Notes: generated by a model from the sequence alone, not told the origin. A stretch of DNA of 64,000 nucleotides from Fistularia commersonii (GCA_037954325.1 JBBMNZ010000028.1:9307501-9371500), one strand, 5' to 3'; counted from the first letter of the stretch, positions 20,201 through 33,741 are shown. Numbers and translations are program-made.

Positions 20201-23200
20201 GTCCTCCGAAGAACAATTTTTCTCATCAGGCTACCAAATCACAAACAGAGATTGTCCTACAGAATGTCCATCAACTCAGTGCATTTTAGCAAATAAATAA
20301 ATACATATATATCCAATTGATAATATATTGGCGTTCTAGGGAGGAGGGAAGCCCTGAATTTGATCAGTTCATCACAGCTGAAATGGTGGAAATGGACAGA
20401 CTTGCAGCAGCAGGCCGTGAAAGCAAATGAGGACAGCTGCATGAGTATTTGGACGGTTTCTATGGTTACCTGTTTAGGTGTTATACACGCTCGCAAGCAC
20501 GCACGCACGCACACAAACACACACACGGATAAAAAAAGCAGGCCTCTTTCGAGTGTGTGAAACCAAAACCCATTGTATCTCTGTGGTTTCACAGCTGACG
20601 ACCTTTGATTTATGCAGTTAAACTGTGGCACGATTGGTGTGTGTGTGTGTGTGTGTGTGTGAGATAGCTTTGGGAATGATCAGATAGGGAGCAGCAGAGG
20701 GCGATGTTTATCGTTTAAACTTGACTCCGCCTCCAACCATGGGGAAACGGAATGAGCTCAGCTTTAAAACAACAGGTGCCAGAGGAGTTTCTCAAAGCGT
20801 GGTCTGCAGTGCTCTTAGAATCTTTGGATGTGTTGCTGAGAATCTCTGATTCAAGAATAAATTTGTTGGATTTAAAACATAATTAATGCTTTCTTTCCTT
20901 TAGAAGGGGTTATACACATGATATATGATCGTTCCTTTTAAATAGATAATGTATACTATCATTGTTATGATTATTATACCACTTTTTAAAAGGACTTTCT
21001 TCCTCTTACTAGTTGTAAATCTGGATGAAGGGGTTGGAATAGTCAGAATATAATTCATAGTCCAGATAGGAATGGCTGAGAGCCTTTTGGTGCAGAAGCC
21101 TTTGGTGCAGAAGGTAGGTAGATGAATCATGTCGGCTGAGCAAACAGCCCTGGGCTCTGTGACCAGGTCTGGCGCTGGACCACCGCGCTCAGACACAACC
21201 ACGAAATCTCCAGGTGGCGGATGGTGACGGTGGTGGTAGGGGGGACAAAAAAAATCCCCCCAAATCCCAAAACACACTGACAGGAGCATTCATGTAAGCT
21301 GTGTGAGAAGACAGCGAGCTCTTTTTCAGAGGGGGTTGGGGGGCGGACGGTGCTCTCAACAGTCGCCCCTGGTGAGTGCGCTGCGAAGGCTTTCTGAGCG
21401 AAGCAGTGTGGCTACTCATGCATACAAAAATGTGCGAGGCCTGGAGATATGTGACTCCCTGTGCATAGAAACCTGCACACGTAAAACACGCACGCACGCA
21501 CACATGCATGAAAGCACATTCACAAAGGGTGTGCGAGTGTTGTGGGGGGGGGGGTGATGGACTTTAATGCAGCGATAGGAGTACCGCACTTACTTTCCTG
21601 CGAGAGAGTCCCTGAGCCTGCTCTGGGTAGAAAAACCACATCAATGACATGAGGACATGGAAACACACAGACAGAAGGATCCGTGTTTAGAGCAGCCCCG
21701 CAGCGGGGAAACAGAAGAGGTGTTTGGATTGGGGTTTTTTTTTTTTTTTTTTTTTTTTTTTTGCACATACCCTTTGCTGGTTCTCATGGTGTTATGTGTC
21801 TGAACCAGCAAAGTCATCTTTCAAGCTCACGCAACAATTTTTTTTCGAAAAAATTCCAACACATGAAATGATGACAATGTGAAGAGGAAGCCGCACAGTG
21901 CTGCCTCTGGAGGTTGTAACCACACACTGGGGTCACTCTGCATCCTGACATGTATATATTAGATTGGAAGCTGAATCAATGTCTCCCAATGTGGCAAAAC
22001 AAATACATCTGCAGCAGTACCCCGCAAACTCCCCTAAATCGTGCAAAGCCAATACACCCTTGACCAAAAAAAAAAAAACAAAACATGCAACACTGCAATG
22101 ATTTCGTGGCCAGAAAATGAAGAGGTGGTGAAGTGGGAAATGAAGGCGTAGTCCTAAAAAATATGTTCAGCCTCAAAAATTACACTGACTTACAACCAGA
22201 AGTTTGCTGCTGTAAAATAAGCAAGATGGGGCATGCCAGCTCCAGGACTCCTCCAAACACAATATATTATTGATATTATATTTTATTATTCATTAAAGTT
22301 GGCAGGGATCGCATGACTTGCCAAAAACACTTTGTAAAGTCAAAGTGGATCCTTCAGACTTTTACTGTCAAACCATTCGGAAGGACTACATATTCTCTGG
22401 AATATTTTTTTATTCTCTTTAAAAAAATTAAAAAAAAGAACTTTATAAAATCATATCTTGCAAGAACAATGCACGGTGACACGCTGCGGTTACCTGATCC
22501 ATCTCTGTGAGCCGGAACCGCAGGAGAATCAGCGCATCCCAGATCAGTGCAATCTCTCCTTGCCGCTGTGTGAGGTGTTAAAATCAGTCCAGAGGGGCCA
22601 TGGATGAAAACCACACCGACTGCCAGAAAAGCTCAGCAGCTGAAAAGCTGTCTCCAATTCGTTTGTGTTGTTATTAGCCGCAGCGAGTGACTTCAGAGCC
22701 GTCCAAACAAACCCCTAACCCTACGGTTTGCTTGCAGCGCTACGTCTTTATCTTCTCGGGTGGGATCAGGGGAGGTTTGGGGCTCACGGGGATTCACTGC
22801 CCGCCCCCGAGGTACAGCGGGTTATTTGGAGACTGTAATTTCTCTGGGAACTGCGTGAAGCCAAAACTAGTTCAGCTTCCCAGCACAGAAAAACCCCAGG
22901 TAAAATTCAGTTTAGCCCGTGATTTACAGGAACGGGATTAATAGGCTTTCATCTCACGGCTCTTTTGGATTTTCACGATGTTTTCGGACTGGACAGTTTA
23001 AACTATAAAAGCGAGCAGGTCGTGCCCCTCGAACTGTATCAACACTGTTTCAGAACTACTTCTCTCCTGGCATGTGTGGGTAGGGAAAAATGTATTTGAG
23101 GCTGGTTCACATCCCAAAAGTGTATTTATACATTTCTGCCTCTAAGGTCAAAATGACTACAAAGCCTGGCGCTCTATCAAGTGACGTGGACTGGAAAAGA

Positions 23201-23534
23201 CAAGCTGTTACTTATGTGAATATCAATATAAATATCTCAAAAGTGCTTATATTTCATATTCTCTTTCATCATTTTTTTTACAACGTAAAATGAAATGCTG
23301 ACATTAGCCAAAACAAAGCATGGTTAGCTGCAAAATAGCAAACGTATCTCCACATGGAAAAGCTGCAAACAGCTACTTATAAATACTTTTTTGCTTTTGC
23401 CGCTCTTTAATAAGTTGAAGCAGACGGCAACGATCAGGCTAAGAGTCAAACTAGCTTACAGATCAGTCAGCAGTACAGCAAACGCTCACAAAGTCAAAGA
23501 AGCACAGCAACACAACCCAAGCAAAGCATTGACC

Positions 23535-23583
<49 letters not shown>

Positions 23584-24372
23584 CGTTCAGTCTGCGTACT
23601 TCCAGTACCTTGGGCCTCACCTCCAAACAACTCCAAATCCCGCAGGCTCTCCACACTCAATTTCTCAGATACCCAACGCTGGCAGAGACACGGGGTGAAT
23701 AACAAGAGATGGAGGAGGGAGAAAATTCAAGCAGTAGTAAGAAAAAGGCCCCACAAAAAAATCAAACACATTTGAAGGTGCTGAATAATGAGGATTTTTG
23801 TCAGTTACATGACATTTAACCGTTAGAATACTCTCACACAACTGTTCGAGTCTGATACAAGCCTGCAGCGTAAAAACTGTCTGGTGGGCCTGTCAAATCA
23901 AAACCAAAATTACTTTTATATTCATTGTGGTTACTCTATGCTCTGCATAAGAACCGCGGCAGAAACAGGCTGAAGTGGTTTCTAATTGTGAATTTGAACA
24001 TCTTTTCTCCAGCCCAGATGGGAGGAGAGCAGCGCTCTGAAGAATGCTGTTCCAAATGGAGAGAATAAAAAAGATCACAGATTTTTCAGATGCAAACAGT
24101 GCCAAGTCAAAGTCGTGTGTTTTCCAAATATAGCCAGGCACAGTGATATCATGGTAACAAATGTGCCTGGCAGGTAAAAACAAAAAAATTAAATCTTTTC
24201 ATCTATTATATTCTCCAGATCAACAAACACAACCTCAATTTTAATCATATTTTAAAAACTTGCATTTAATCACAGACTTACAATTAGATTCAAATGGGAA
24301 CTCAGCCCTGTGCCCTCATTTCAAGAATGAAAAAGAAAGAAGGAAATTGTCAACACTTACAAGAAAAGACAT
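17255..24372 (-). CDS. strada: STE20-related adaptor alpha (STRADA), pseudokinase
   Basis: Pseudokinase that binds and activates LKB1 (STK11) together with MO25. Coding exons in transcript order: 24372-24361, 23678-23621, 21622-21594, 19725-19623, 19461-19340, 19180-19072, 18977-18854, 18388-18217, 18108-18004, 17902-17652, 17544-17502 and 17410-17255. Their sum is 1284 bases, or 427 aa. The start is MSFL joined to RWVSEKL, like the short human isoform. Kinase-like features are degenerate, as expected of STRAD: the beta3 lysine is Arg92 (VAIRRI), the HRD motif reads HRS (residues 185-187), and DFG is replaced by GLR (205-207). GYVHRSVKASHVLIS and VLPWLSPEVLQQ match the family closely. The C-terminus ends DDWDF; the mammalian MO25-binding motif is WEF. 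Exon 3 is only 29 bases. A possible extra 72-base exon lies at 22565-22494. The 5' UTR exon or exons are not identified. Confidence 0.95.
20637..20661. repeat. (TG)n microsatellite
   Basis: About twelve TG units lie in the strada intron between coding exons 3 and 4. Confidence 0.9.
21735..21762. repeat. Poly-T tract
   Basis: A run of 28 T bases lies about 110 bases upstream (in the transcribed direction) of the 29-base strada exon. On the transcribed strand it is poly-A. Confidence 0.9.
22494..22565 (-). other. Candidate in-frame cassette exon of strada (72 bases)
   Basis: On the minus strand the segment follows 'cctcacacag' and ends at GATCAG|GTAACC, giving plausible acceptor and donor sites. 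It lies between coding exons 2 and 3, which join in phase 1. Its 72 bases read through in that phase without a stop (AARRDCTDLGCADSPAVPAH and so on), so inclusion would insert 24 residues before EQAQG. It is not part of the STRADA protein I know. It could be an alternative exon or chance. Confidence 0.35.
23539..23580. repeat. (TG)n microsatellite
   Basis: About twenty TG units lie just downstream of strada coding exon 2 (minus strand). They start about 40 bases past its donor site. Confidence 0.95.
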
Positions 24373-27300
24373 GGATCCTTTGAAATGTCCTTCATACAAT
24401 GTTGAAAACCCGTCTTGGGAAACTGTGAAAACAAGTGATACCATAGTGAGGTTCAAGGATTAGTCTGTTGTCTCCTTCACTGGTGCTTGGCAACATGGGT
24501 TGGTGCTGTATAACACTGGTAGTGAACTGTGGATACAGAGACAATTCCATTGTGTCGATTCAAACCAAGAAGCAAACCGTAGGTCGACCTGCTGGTAAAA
24601 TGATTTCTGGAATTTCTGGAATCTCTAAAAAAAAAGCAATCACCCTTCAGATTGGGGTATATAAACAAGACGAAACTATCAAGACACCGGCAAGATCTCT
24701 CTTGTAGGTGTTCCATCCTTCTTATAGGGGAGTAGGTTCCAGTCTTGAGGAGGGTCCTCTGGGATTTTCAGCCCATTCACGTAGAGGGGCATTTGTGAGG
24801 TCAGGACCGGATATTGGTCAAGAGAGCGTCTGTTATGTTTGAGGTCTGGTTTTTGTTTTTAGTTGTCCCATATAGAACTCGTCCAACCAAGTGGAAAAAT
24901 TGACTCACTTGGTGGACTCAGGCGATGCTCCAACAAAGTATGAAACAGAGAATTGTCCAAAATTGTCCTGGCATCCAGATTTGCCTTCACTGGAACCAAG
25001 GAGTTGAGCACAGCCCCTGACAAACAGCCTCCCGTCTCTGTACAACTCCACAGTCAGTCAGGTTACCGTTTCTTGACTGACTGGCGGCCAGAGAAGTGAT
25101 CTTTCACTCTACAGGACACGTTTCCACCGGCAGCCAGCTTTGCACTACTCCACGTGACACATGGCCTTGTGCTTGGCAAAGCTTGACGCTGCTGCTCAGC
25201 TCCGGAAAAAAAATATCATTCCCAGGCCTTGGCACATTTTGTTTGTTGGTTGCACAGGAAGTGTGAAACTCTGCCGCTTATGGAGTCAACCGAGTGCTTT
25301 AGACTTTTAGACACCACACGCCTCAGCGCTTGGCAGGCCCTACCGTGTGAATTCAGATGGTCTGATACTTTGTCGCCGAGTGGGTGTTGTTCCTAAACAT
25401 TGGTAATGGAGAATCTAACAAGGGAGAGTTTTTTCACAACCTAGTTAAGGGAAGGTCTCATCCTTGGGCAGAGCCAAGTGTGATTTTTTTCTAAGCTCAA
25501 ATGGTTGCAAATACCACCTGCATGGAAATCAACAGAGAGGATGTCCTGGACAGGCCTGGTAAAATGTCTTGCGTCAAAGTCATCAATCAAATTTAACTCA
25601 TCTAGATCGGTTCTAACGCTCTCAGAATAATTTCTTTCAGGAGAATGGAACCTCGTTACTCTGTAGTTAGTGCAGTCTTGTGTGGAAATATACATACATT
25701 TACAAGAAATCGTTTAATCACTGATGTGACAGATGCCTCAGAATTTTTCCTTCATGGTAAATATCATAAAAAGAACAGTCTGAAGTATTCCCAGGACTCT
25801 CCGCCTTCATATTTGTGTAAAAATATCATGAAGCCGATCACCGGGGCCGGTGAGATCAAATTAAATCAGCCCGCCCGGTAACGCGTCACCGTGACTTTCG
25901 GTGATGTTATCACGCCAGTTTGTTGATTAAAATCGTCAGTTTCCACGTTGGCAAACAAGAGGCAACTGAAGCGTAAAGACCAAAAAAGGAAAAGTGGTCG
26001 GCGATACTTAAAAAGGCCGAGAATAAAAAAAAATAACTCCAAACAAAGTGGCGATCCGTCACAGATATAGCCTAGCACTTGCTAATGTCTCACAAATGCT
26101 TTCCTGTCCGACGAAATCGCACACCCTCCCACATTAGACTGGCCACGGCTGTTTTCAAAGTATTTATAACTCACCCGTAGATGCTTGGGACAACGATTTT
26201 AGAGTGGTGGTGCAATATATTCGTGGATAAATCGCTTAGCTCGCCATCCTTGCGTGGGTTGTTTGTGACAGCCTGCGGGAAAGCGCGGCGTCGCGTAATG
26301 ATGACGTCTCAGCGACGGGAGGAGTTCCTCGCGCGACTTGATAACGCGACGCCGTTCATGTTCCGCCGAAAACACGGGAGCAAGAGCGGAAAACACTATA
26401 TAGGTAAACAAGCTTTCGCTTCAGACGTTTCACGACAGCAGCTAAGAGCATATTACAGTCGGTTATTTGATTCGCCGCGTTTGGTAACGCACCATGTCTG
26501 CGCCGCATTCACGGCGGAACGTGAGCCCGCGGCCAAACCACGGCTCGGCCTCAGTCCGCGGCCTTTAAGCTAGCTGATGCTAACATCACTATTTCAAGGC
26601 TGCGGTCGACTTCAAAGTGGTTGGACTCGAAACAATGAGACAGGCAAACTGACACAAGGGGCCACTATCCATCCCACAATCGCTTTTCTGGCTAATATAC
26701 GCCGGTATCGTTTCCATCGTATTCTGATGTTTGCGGCTTAGCAACAAGGTAACGCGACGCTCAGCTGCATGGAAATACGAAACCAAAAATATCTTCTAAT
26801 GTTTACAATTCTCACGGGAATTCGATGTGTAGTTTTTCATCACGATTCATTTTTGTAGCCCAACGTTTGGATAACACGTGATATACGTTGTTCTCACGAT
26901 ATTCCCCTCTCCGTCCATTGTTGGGGATTGATGTTACTGAAAAATGGAACTCAACAGGTTAAGCATTTGAATGAGAAGCCCGAACAGGCAATCGACAAGT
27001 TAGGAGAAGAGAATGAATTAAACCTGTCTGACATTGGGGATGTCTTCGGTGGGTCTTTCACTTCAAACTTGTCTAGAGAGGGGGCTTTGTCGTATTTCAC
27101 CCTAGTGACAGCAAAGAGTGACAGGTCTGCAGGGGTTAAACTGGACCAATAGGTTAGAAAACTGTCCACAATAAGTCCCCACTTGGTCTTTTGGCAAAAA
27201 CGTTTCTTTGCTTTGAGTCATCCGATCACCACTCGTTCCCATTAGAAATCTTTTGTTTTAAGATCCTCAGCGGAGGGGTCACCATCCCAAAATAGACAGA

Positions 27301-27563
27301 CAAGCAGAGTATGTAAGGGATACCACTTTGCAGCAACATGCTTGTTTGTGTTTAAAGGCAGGAGATACTCAGAATAAAAAAAGTATTAAAATGTGTTGGC
27401 TGCAGAACAGAGCTCTGAGTCAGGTGAATAGGATCAAATACACTGACCTCTGAGCCGAAGGACAGCGAGACAAATTAAAGCCTCAGTTTGATAAATTATT
27501 GCTTTGTAGTTTTGGTTTGATTTTTAACACCATGAATATTGGCTTCTGTCTGACAGCATCGTC
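24373..27563. promoter_or_regulatory. Head-to-head region between strada and ddx42, with CpG-rich promoter core
   Basis: Positions 24373-25870 hold AT-rich DNA with a possible old interspersed repeat at about 24700-25450 (no class assigned). About 26260-26560 is rich in CpG and contains a CRE-like TGACGTCT at 26302-26309. This is the likely shared promoter zone for the divergent strada and ddx42 transcripts, and noncoding first exons are expected here. The ddx42 start codon sits in an exon that begins at 27557 after 'tgtctgacag', so ddx42 has at least one upstream noncoding exon. An open frame of 130 codons crosses the CpG zone but has no recognisable domain. Confidence 0.55.
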
Positions 27564-30500
27564 ATGAACTGGAACAAAGGCGGCCCGGGTGTCAAGCGGG
27601 GGTTTGGCTTTGGAGGGTTTTCACTGGCAGGGAAAAAAGAGGAGCCTCAGTTGAACCAAAAGTCTCACACATCCTTTGGACCCCCGGGGTCCAGCGGGGG
27701 ATATGGCAAGAACCAGCAGCTGCCGTCATTCTACAAAATAGGGACTAAGAGAGCCAATTTTGATGAGGAGAATGCGTAAGTGCTCCTTTAGTCTATCACC
27801 CTGCCCATACACTCACTCATACACACGGGGGCTACAACAACAGCAAACCCTTTAAATTAAAAATTGAAATTACATTTCAATGATTTCTCTTTTCATCAAG
27901 TTATTTCGAAGATGACGAAGAGGAGTCCAGCAGCAACGTGGATTTGCCGTACATCCCGGCAGAAAACTCTCCCACACGGCTGCAGATGCAGTCTGGTGGT
28001 GGCTCGGACAGCGATGACGATCCTCTGGATGCCTTCATGGCTGAAGTGGAGGTGGGAGGAGTTGACACTGGATGGCAGTGGGAGGAAGAACACGCAGGGC
28101 CTTAAAAAAAAGCAATTTCAATCTCTTCCAGAACCAAGCAGCAAAGGACATGAAGAAACTGGAGGAAAAAGAGAAGAAGTCTGCCAAGTAAGACTTCATC
28201 TGTCTTTTTTTTAGTATCGTCTTTTAGGGGAACTAAGTGTGGGTGTTTTGTTTTTTTTAACAAAAAAATGCAGCTGTAGTATTATTTCGTGAGCAAAAGC
28301 ACAAAGTGCATTCCTTTTTCACTGAAGCAAAATTAATGCACCGACTGATTTAGGCTTTATCCTACCACTTACCAAATCACTTCTATCTGGAGTTTTCTGG
28401 GCAAAATGTGGCACGTTCATTATCTGCCAGCAGACATGGTTCTGTGCCCGCAAATTTATATTCAAAGAACTTTATTTGTTCCCTGGGGGCAATTAACATA
28501 CAGGTAAGCAAAACCGCCATAGTCACAGAGGGATGTGGGCTGTCTTGAGTGTATGAACGAGCCGCAGGGAAGTTTTTTTTTTCTCCGCTTGTCATTTCAG
28601 GGGTATTCGTGATGACATAGAAGAAGAGGATGAACAAGTGAGTGAGCCCTCCATCAAAACACTTCATCCACCACACTGCTGATCAGAGGTCCCCAGACCA
28701 AACACCTCCCTCTCCATTTTTTTCTTTTCTTGTTTTGAGACCTGGAAAAACAAAGCATGTTTTAACTGATGCTTGACCTCATTCTAAGTGATATCATATT
28801 ATAAACAGTGTTTATTTTTTTCAAATGCCTGTGTAAATGTTGGGTGCTTCTTCAGGTATTTGTGAGACTCAGTTTGCCATTTTGGTAACTGAATGCAACA
28901 AACTGTCTTATTTTATTTTTTTTTTCAATTAATTTATTTATTTTACACTAAACATTGTGCTCTCTGCAGGAAGCCTATTTCCGCTACATGGCCGAGAACC
29001 CCACAGCCGGACTGACCCAGGAGGAAGAGGAGGAGAATGTGGAGTACGATAGCGATGGGAACCCAATTGCTCCTACTACCAAGAAAATCATCATGCCCCT
29101 CCCCCCCATTGACCATTCTGAGGTACGCTTGATGAACAGATCGAGAACTTTATCAATTTCATCATCAAGAGAATTAACTACTATTTTTGCATCTCTTTAG
29201 ATCGACTACTCACCCTTTGAGAAAAACTTCTACAACGAGCATGAAGAGCTCAGCTGCCTGACTGGGACTCAGGTGGTGGAATTAAGGCAAAAACTCAACT
29301 TGCGGGTAAGTCTAGGCAATTCTGCGAAATTCAACAGGCCAAGTGTCTTTAATATATTTTCTGTGTATAATACACTTTTTATAAATCAATTTAAATGACA
29401 GTGGCGATGTGGTTATACTTTTTAAGCTCATTTGAATTTTAACGTACTAAAAGACAATTATGACATAAAAAAAAAATTCAAAATGGTTCTTTCTTCCAAT
29501 CTGTGTCAAAATTTGGAGGGCTGTATTTGTAGGTTTCACATGAATTGAGAATCAAATCGGGTGAAATTTTTACTGTGCATTTGACTAATTTGATCTTTTT
29601 CTTTATAACATCACCGATACTCTCGGGCTGGAAAAGGTGGAGTGGCTACTGTCTCACCTCTTCCTCGGTGGCTCCCATTTTTGTCAAAATGGCTGTATAG
29701 GCTCTAGTGAACATTACAGAATCACATAAAGAGTTTGATTTTTCTCTGCTTTTGTGTACTGATTTTTGCATTCTTCTGATCAGGTGTCTGGTGCGGCCCC
29801 TCCTAAACCGTGCACCAGCTTTGCTCACTTCAGTTTCGATGAGCAGCTCATGCATCAGATCCGGAAGTCGGAGTACACTCAGCCCACTCCGATTCAGTGC
29901 CAGGTACAGTAAGGGTTTATTCTGAGGTTGTGAAAAAACGCAACTTTTATAATTTAACGAAGCAAGCTCCTTTCTGATTTGGGGTGCAGGGTGTCCCCAT
30001 TGCTCTTTCTGGACGGGACATGATTGGTATCGCAAAAACTGGCAGCGGAAAAACGGCTGCATTTATCTGGCCCATGCTGGTGCACATCATGGACCAGAAG
30101 GAATTGGAGGAAGGGGAGGGGCCCATCGCCATCATTGTGTGTCCCACCAGAGAGCTTTGCCAGCAGGTAGGTCATGAGAGCCCGCCATGGGTGTCCAGAG
30201 TGTTTTCTGCACAATTAAAGGAGAGTTTTTCGTCCGTTTGATGCTCCCCAGATCCACGCGGAGTGCAAGCGCTTTGGGAAGGCCTACTCACTGCGCTCCG
30301 TGGCGGTTTATGGAGGCGGCAGTATGTGGGAGCAGGCCAAGGCTTTGCAGGAGGGGGCAGAGATTGTCGTTTGCACTCCGGTGAGAGCAGATCTTAGTAT
30401 TTTTGTTTTGAAGTAGCAACTGTGAAGAAATTCCACGCTTTATAGTGGTAAAGGTCATACTCACTGAAGACATACGTTTAAACAGGGTCGCCTGATCGAC

Positions 30501-33500
30501 CACGTGAAGAAGAAGGCCACTTCCCTTCAAAGAGTGACTTACCTGGTGTTTGATGAAGCAGATCGCATGTTTGACATGGGCTTTGGTGGGTTGGCAGCAT
30601 CAGCACCGTCAGAGATTCTGTAAACCTTTTTCAATGCACACACTCTGACTGATTTGTTTTTTGTTTTTTTTCTTTCTTATTATTATTCTTTTCATATCAC
30701 GACAGAATATCAGGTTCGATCAATTGCGAGCCATGTGCGCCCGGACAGACAGAGTGAGTGTTCTTCTTTTGCTGTCAATGTTGTTACAACAGAAATATGT
30801 AAAGACTTTTTAAAAAAAAATTATATTTTAACATCTGCCCCCGCAGCACTTCTGTTCAGTGCTACCTTTCGAAAGAAGATCGAGAGGCTGGCCAGAGACA
30901 TCTTGATGGATCCTATTCGGGTGGTGCAAGGAGATATCGGCGAAGTATGTGGGATATAACGCTTCTGCCGAAAAAGTAATTTGGATGTCCAGTTTTTATT
31001 GATGTGAAAGATATGTGCCTAAATGCAGATGCATTCTGTGTCCCTTGTCTCTGACCAGGCCAATGAGGACGTGACACAAGTGGTGGAGATGCTGCACAGC
31101 GGCTCAGACAAATGGACGTGGCTGACCCGGCGGCTGGTGGAGTTCACCTCCACGGGTTCCGTCCTCATCTTTGTCACCAAGAAGGCCAACTCTGAGGAGC
31201 TGGCCAACAATCTGACACAGGAGGGCTACAGCTTGGGTCTCCTGCACGGAGATATGGACCAAAGTGAGAGGAACAAGGTCATCAGCGACTTCAAGAAGAA
31301 GAACCTGCCTGTTCTGGTGGCAACTGATGTAGCAGGTGAGTTCAAGTTCGTCAGGGCATTAAAGTACATGTGGCCTCAAGATGATTGATTTGTATTCACT
31401 TGTTTTTAGTTGACCACATATTAAAAAAAAGAAAGGCACTGATTAGGCAAAAGTCACTTCCTTGTTTTGAAAATTGGCTCATCTTTGCATGGTTATATTT
31501 ATGAAAAATGGTCAAGTGAATGAAATTCAGTAAAAGAGCAAAGCTGTGTCTGTTTATATACCCAAGTTCAATAATTCAAAGATGCACAACTGGCTGGGTC
31601 ATGTATTCAGATTTTGTTCAAACATGAAATGGTGACCCACAGCTCGTGGCCTGGACATCCCATCCATTCGCACTGTTGTAAACTACGATGTGGCAAGAGA
31701 CATCGACACACACACGCACAGGATTGGTCGAACAGGGCGTGCGGGAGAAAAAGGCGTGGCCTATACCCTCCTGACCAACAAGGACACCTCATTCGCCGGT
31801 GACCTTGTGCGTAATCTGGAGGGGGCAAACCAGTCCGTTTCCAAGGAGCTAATGGATTTGGCCATGCAGGTGAGCCAAAGGAGAAACACCGTAAAGATGC
31901 GCTACGGCCTGGTTCCTTGTGAGAGTGAGTGATTTAACTTGGAATATTTTCCCAGAACCCTTGGTTCCGGAAGTCGAGGTTTAAGGGCGGTAAAGGCAAA
32001 AAGCTGAACATTGGAGGTGGAGGCCTTGGCTACAGAGAGAGACCTGGCTTGGGGGCTGAAACCTCTGTGAGTAACCAATTATCAATCTTTTAAATTCTTT
32101 TGCAATGTTTGTTGGAGGCCAACAAACAAGGCCTGTGTGGAGTTTACAGTGACGTCTAGAGGACATTCTGGGAGCTGCAGTTGATGCTTTGTTGTCTCCG
32201 CAGGATCGCGGCAGTAGCATGATGTCTTCCGTCAGCAGCTTCGAAAGCTACCCCAAACCGGCCCCGGGGGCCATGGGAGACCGCATGTCTGCCATGAAGC
32301 AGGCCTTCCAGGTGGATCTCACCAACCATCTTAATACTCTTAGTTACACCAATAATAAACGCTACCCGAGGGGAAATCTTCCAGTCAGATCCATGCTGCT
32401 AGAAGCTCAGGGTATCTTGTGTCAGGCATAGCGCACACACATAGTTCCAAATTGACTGCTCCTCCTCACGTTAAAGGTTGTTCTTCCACTCAGAAATTAG
32501 TGTTTCCTATTCCTAAACCTGAATATTTGAATTTCACTCAGTTGCCTGATGGATTTTACTTGCAGTTTGAGCCTTGAGGGCTGATTACACATTACTAGAT
32601 GAGACTAAGGTGAATTCTTGTTGCCCTGCACCCATTAAACATCTTTATTTTAAGAGCTGGGTCGAAAAACAGAATTGATTACATATTATCCGATTTCGAG
32701 CAGATATAGAGAATTGGCCCCCTGTGTCACAAACGTTTATGACGGGCTGTGTCATGATTGTGGAAGCATCATACACAGCTGTTCAACTCAAAAAACAAAA
32801 ATTGTAATCTAGATTTAACGACAGCAGTAGGTGGTATTCCACGGATATGGAACGTTGAATAATGTTCCTGGAGAAAAAAAAAGAATAAGGTTGACACATT
32901 CGATGAGTAGTCTTGCATTGAGGGTTTTTTAATACCAAAGAGTGACATTAGATGTAGCCAGTTCCAGTTACGCATCCTAATGTTCATCTTCCTTTACATG
33001 GTTTTCAATCAAGTTTGAAGCATTCTTCCTTTTAAGTTCCCTCCTCCCATTTTCTCATTCAGGCAGCTGACCCGTCCTCATTTTCTCTTTGTCTAGGCTC
33101 AGTATAAGAGCCACTTTGTGGCAGCGTCCAGTGGCCCGCCAAAGCTCAGCACCAAGTCCAACAGTTCCTCGGGCTGGACCAGCGCCGGCAGCTTGAGCTC
33201 TGTGCCGACAGAACCTGCCAACGGCTCCGAACGGTCCGGCGGTGGCATCTCATCCATGCTCGGCTTCACCAGTGCCGGCTCCTTGAGCTCCGTGCCCGCC
33301 AGTCCAACCAGTACGCCGCACAACTTCGCACCCCCTGCCCCGCCCTCCCCGAGAGACAGCTCCCGGGACAAACATGCCGAGGACTGGAGTCGCCATGGAG
33401 ACAGCCACCATCGCCATAGCGACAGGAGCGACAGGAGTGACAGGAGCGACAGGAGTGACAGAAGCGATAGGAGTGATAGGAGCGACAGGAGCGATAGGAG

Positions 33501-33741
33501 CGACCGGCACAGCGGCGAGAGTCGCCACGGAGAACGAGACCGTCACGGAGACAGAGACCGTGACCGCCACGGGGACCGGGATCGCCACAGCAGTGGCCGT
33601 CTGAGCGACAGCCGTAATGGAGACGGAAGCCGGAGGGAAAGGGAGGATCGGAGGAGTGAGAGGGACGGGGGAGACCGAGGAGACAACAGCTTTGCCGTCC
33701 CCGAACCACCAAAACGCAGAAAGAGCCGGTGGGACAACTAG
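27564..33741 (+). CDS. ddx42: DEAD-box ATP-dependent RNA helicase 42
   Basis: SF3b-associated DEAD-box helicase (SF3b125). Exons: 27564-27775, 27901-28051, 28132-28187, 28601-28637, 28970-29122, 29201-29305, 29784-29903, 29990-30166, 30252-30380, 30486-30585, 30706-30753, 30847-30944, 31059-31335, 31643-31869, 31956-32066, 32204-32311 and 33097-33741. The sum is 2754 bases, or 917 aa (human 938). It begins MNWNKGGPGVKRGFGF. Helicase motifs are all present: Q motif PTPIQCQ, motif I AKTGSGKT (293-300), Ia PTRELCQQ, Ib TPGRL, II DEAD (403-406), III SAT (434-436), V ARGLDIP (555-561) and VI HRIGRTGRAG (580-589). The C-terminal tail is low-complexity, with a ten-unit SDR repeat, and ends SRWDN. 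All introns are GT-AG. Catalytic residues are intact, so the gene appears functional. Confidence 0.97.
33418..33507 (+). repeat. Nine-base coding minisatellite (ten SDR codon triplets) in ddx42
   Basis: Ten tandem AGC/AGT-GAC/GAT-AGG/AGA/CGG units encode (Ser-Asp-Arg)10 in the last ddx42 exon. Synonymous differences between units show it is not a very recent expansion. Nine-base units keep the frame if copies are gained or lost. Confidence 0.95.

Noticed and set aside
24700..25450. Suspected old transposon between strada and ddx42
   Set aside because: The wording looks repeat-like, but no terminal repeats, target duplications or coding remnants could be defined. Needs a repeat-library search to decide.
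26181..26573. 130-codon plus-strand frame in the strada/ddx42 promoter zone
   Set aside because: It lies in CpG-rich promoter DNA, with no family resemblance and a poor start context. More likely 5' UTR or promoter.
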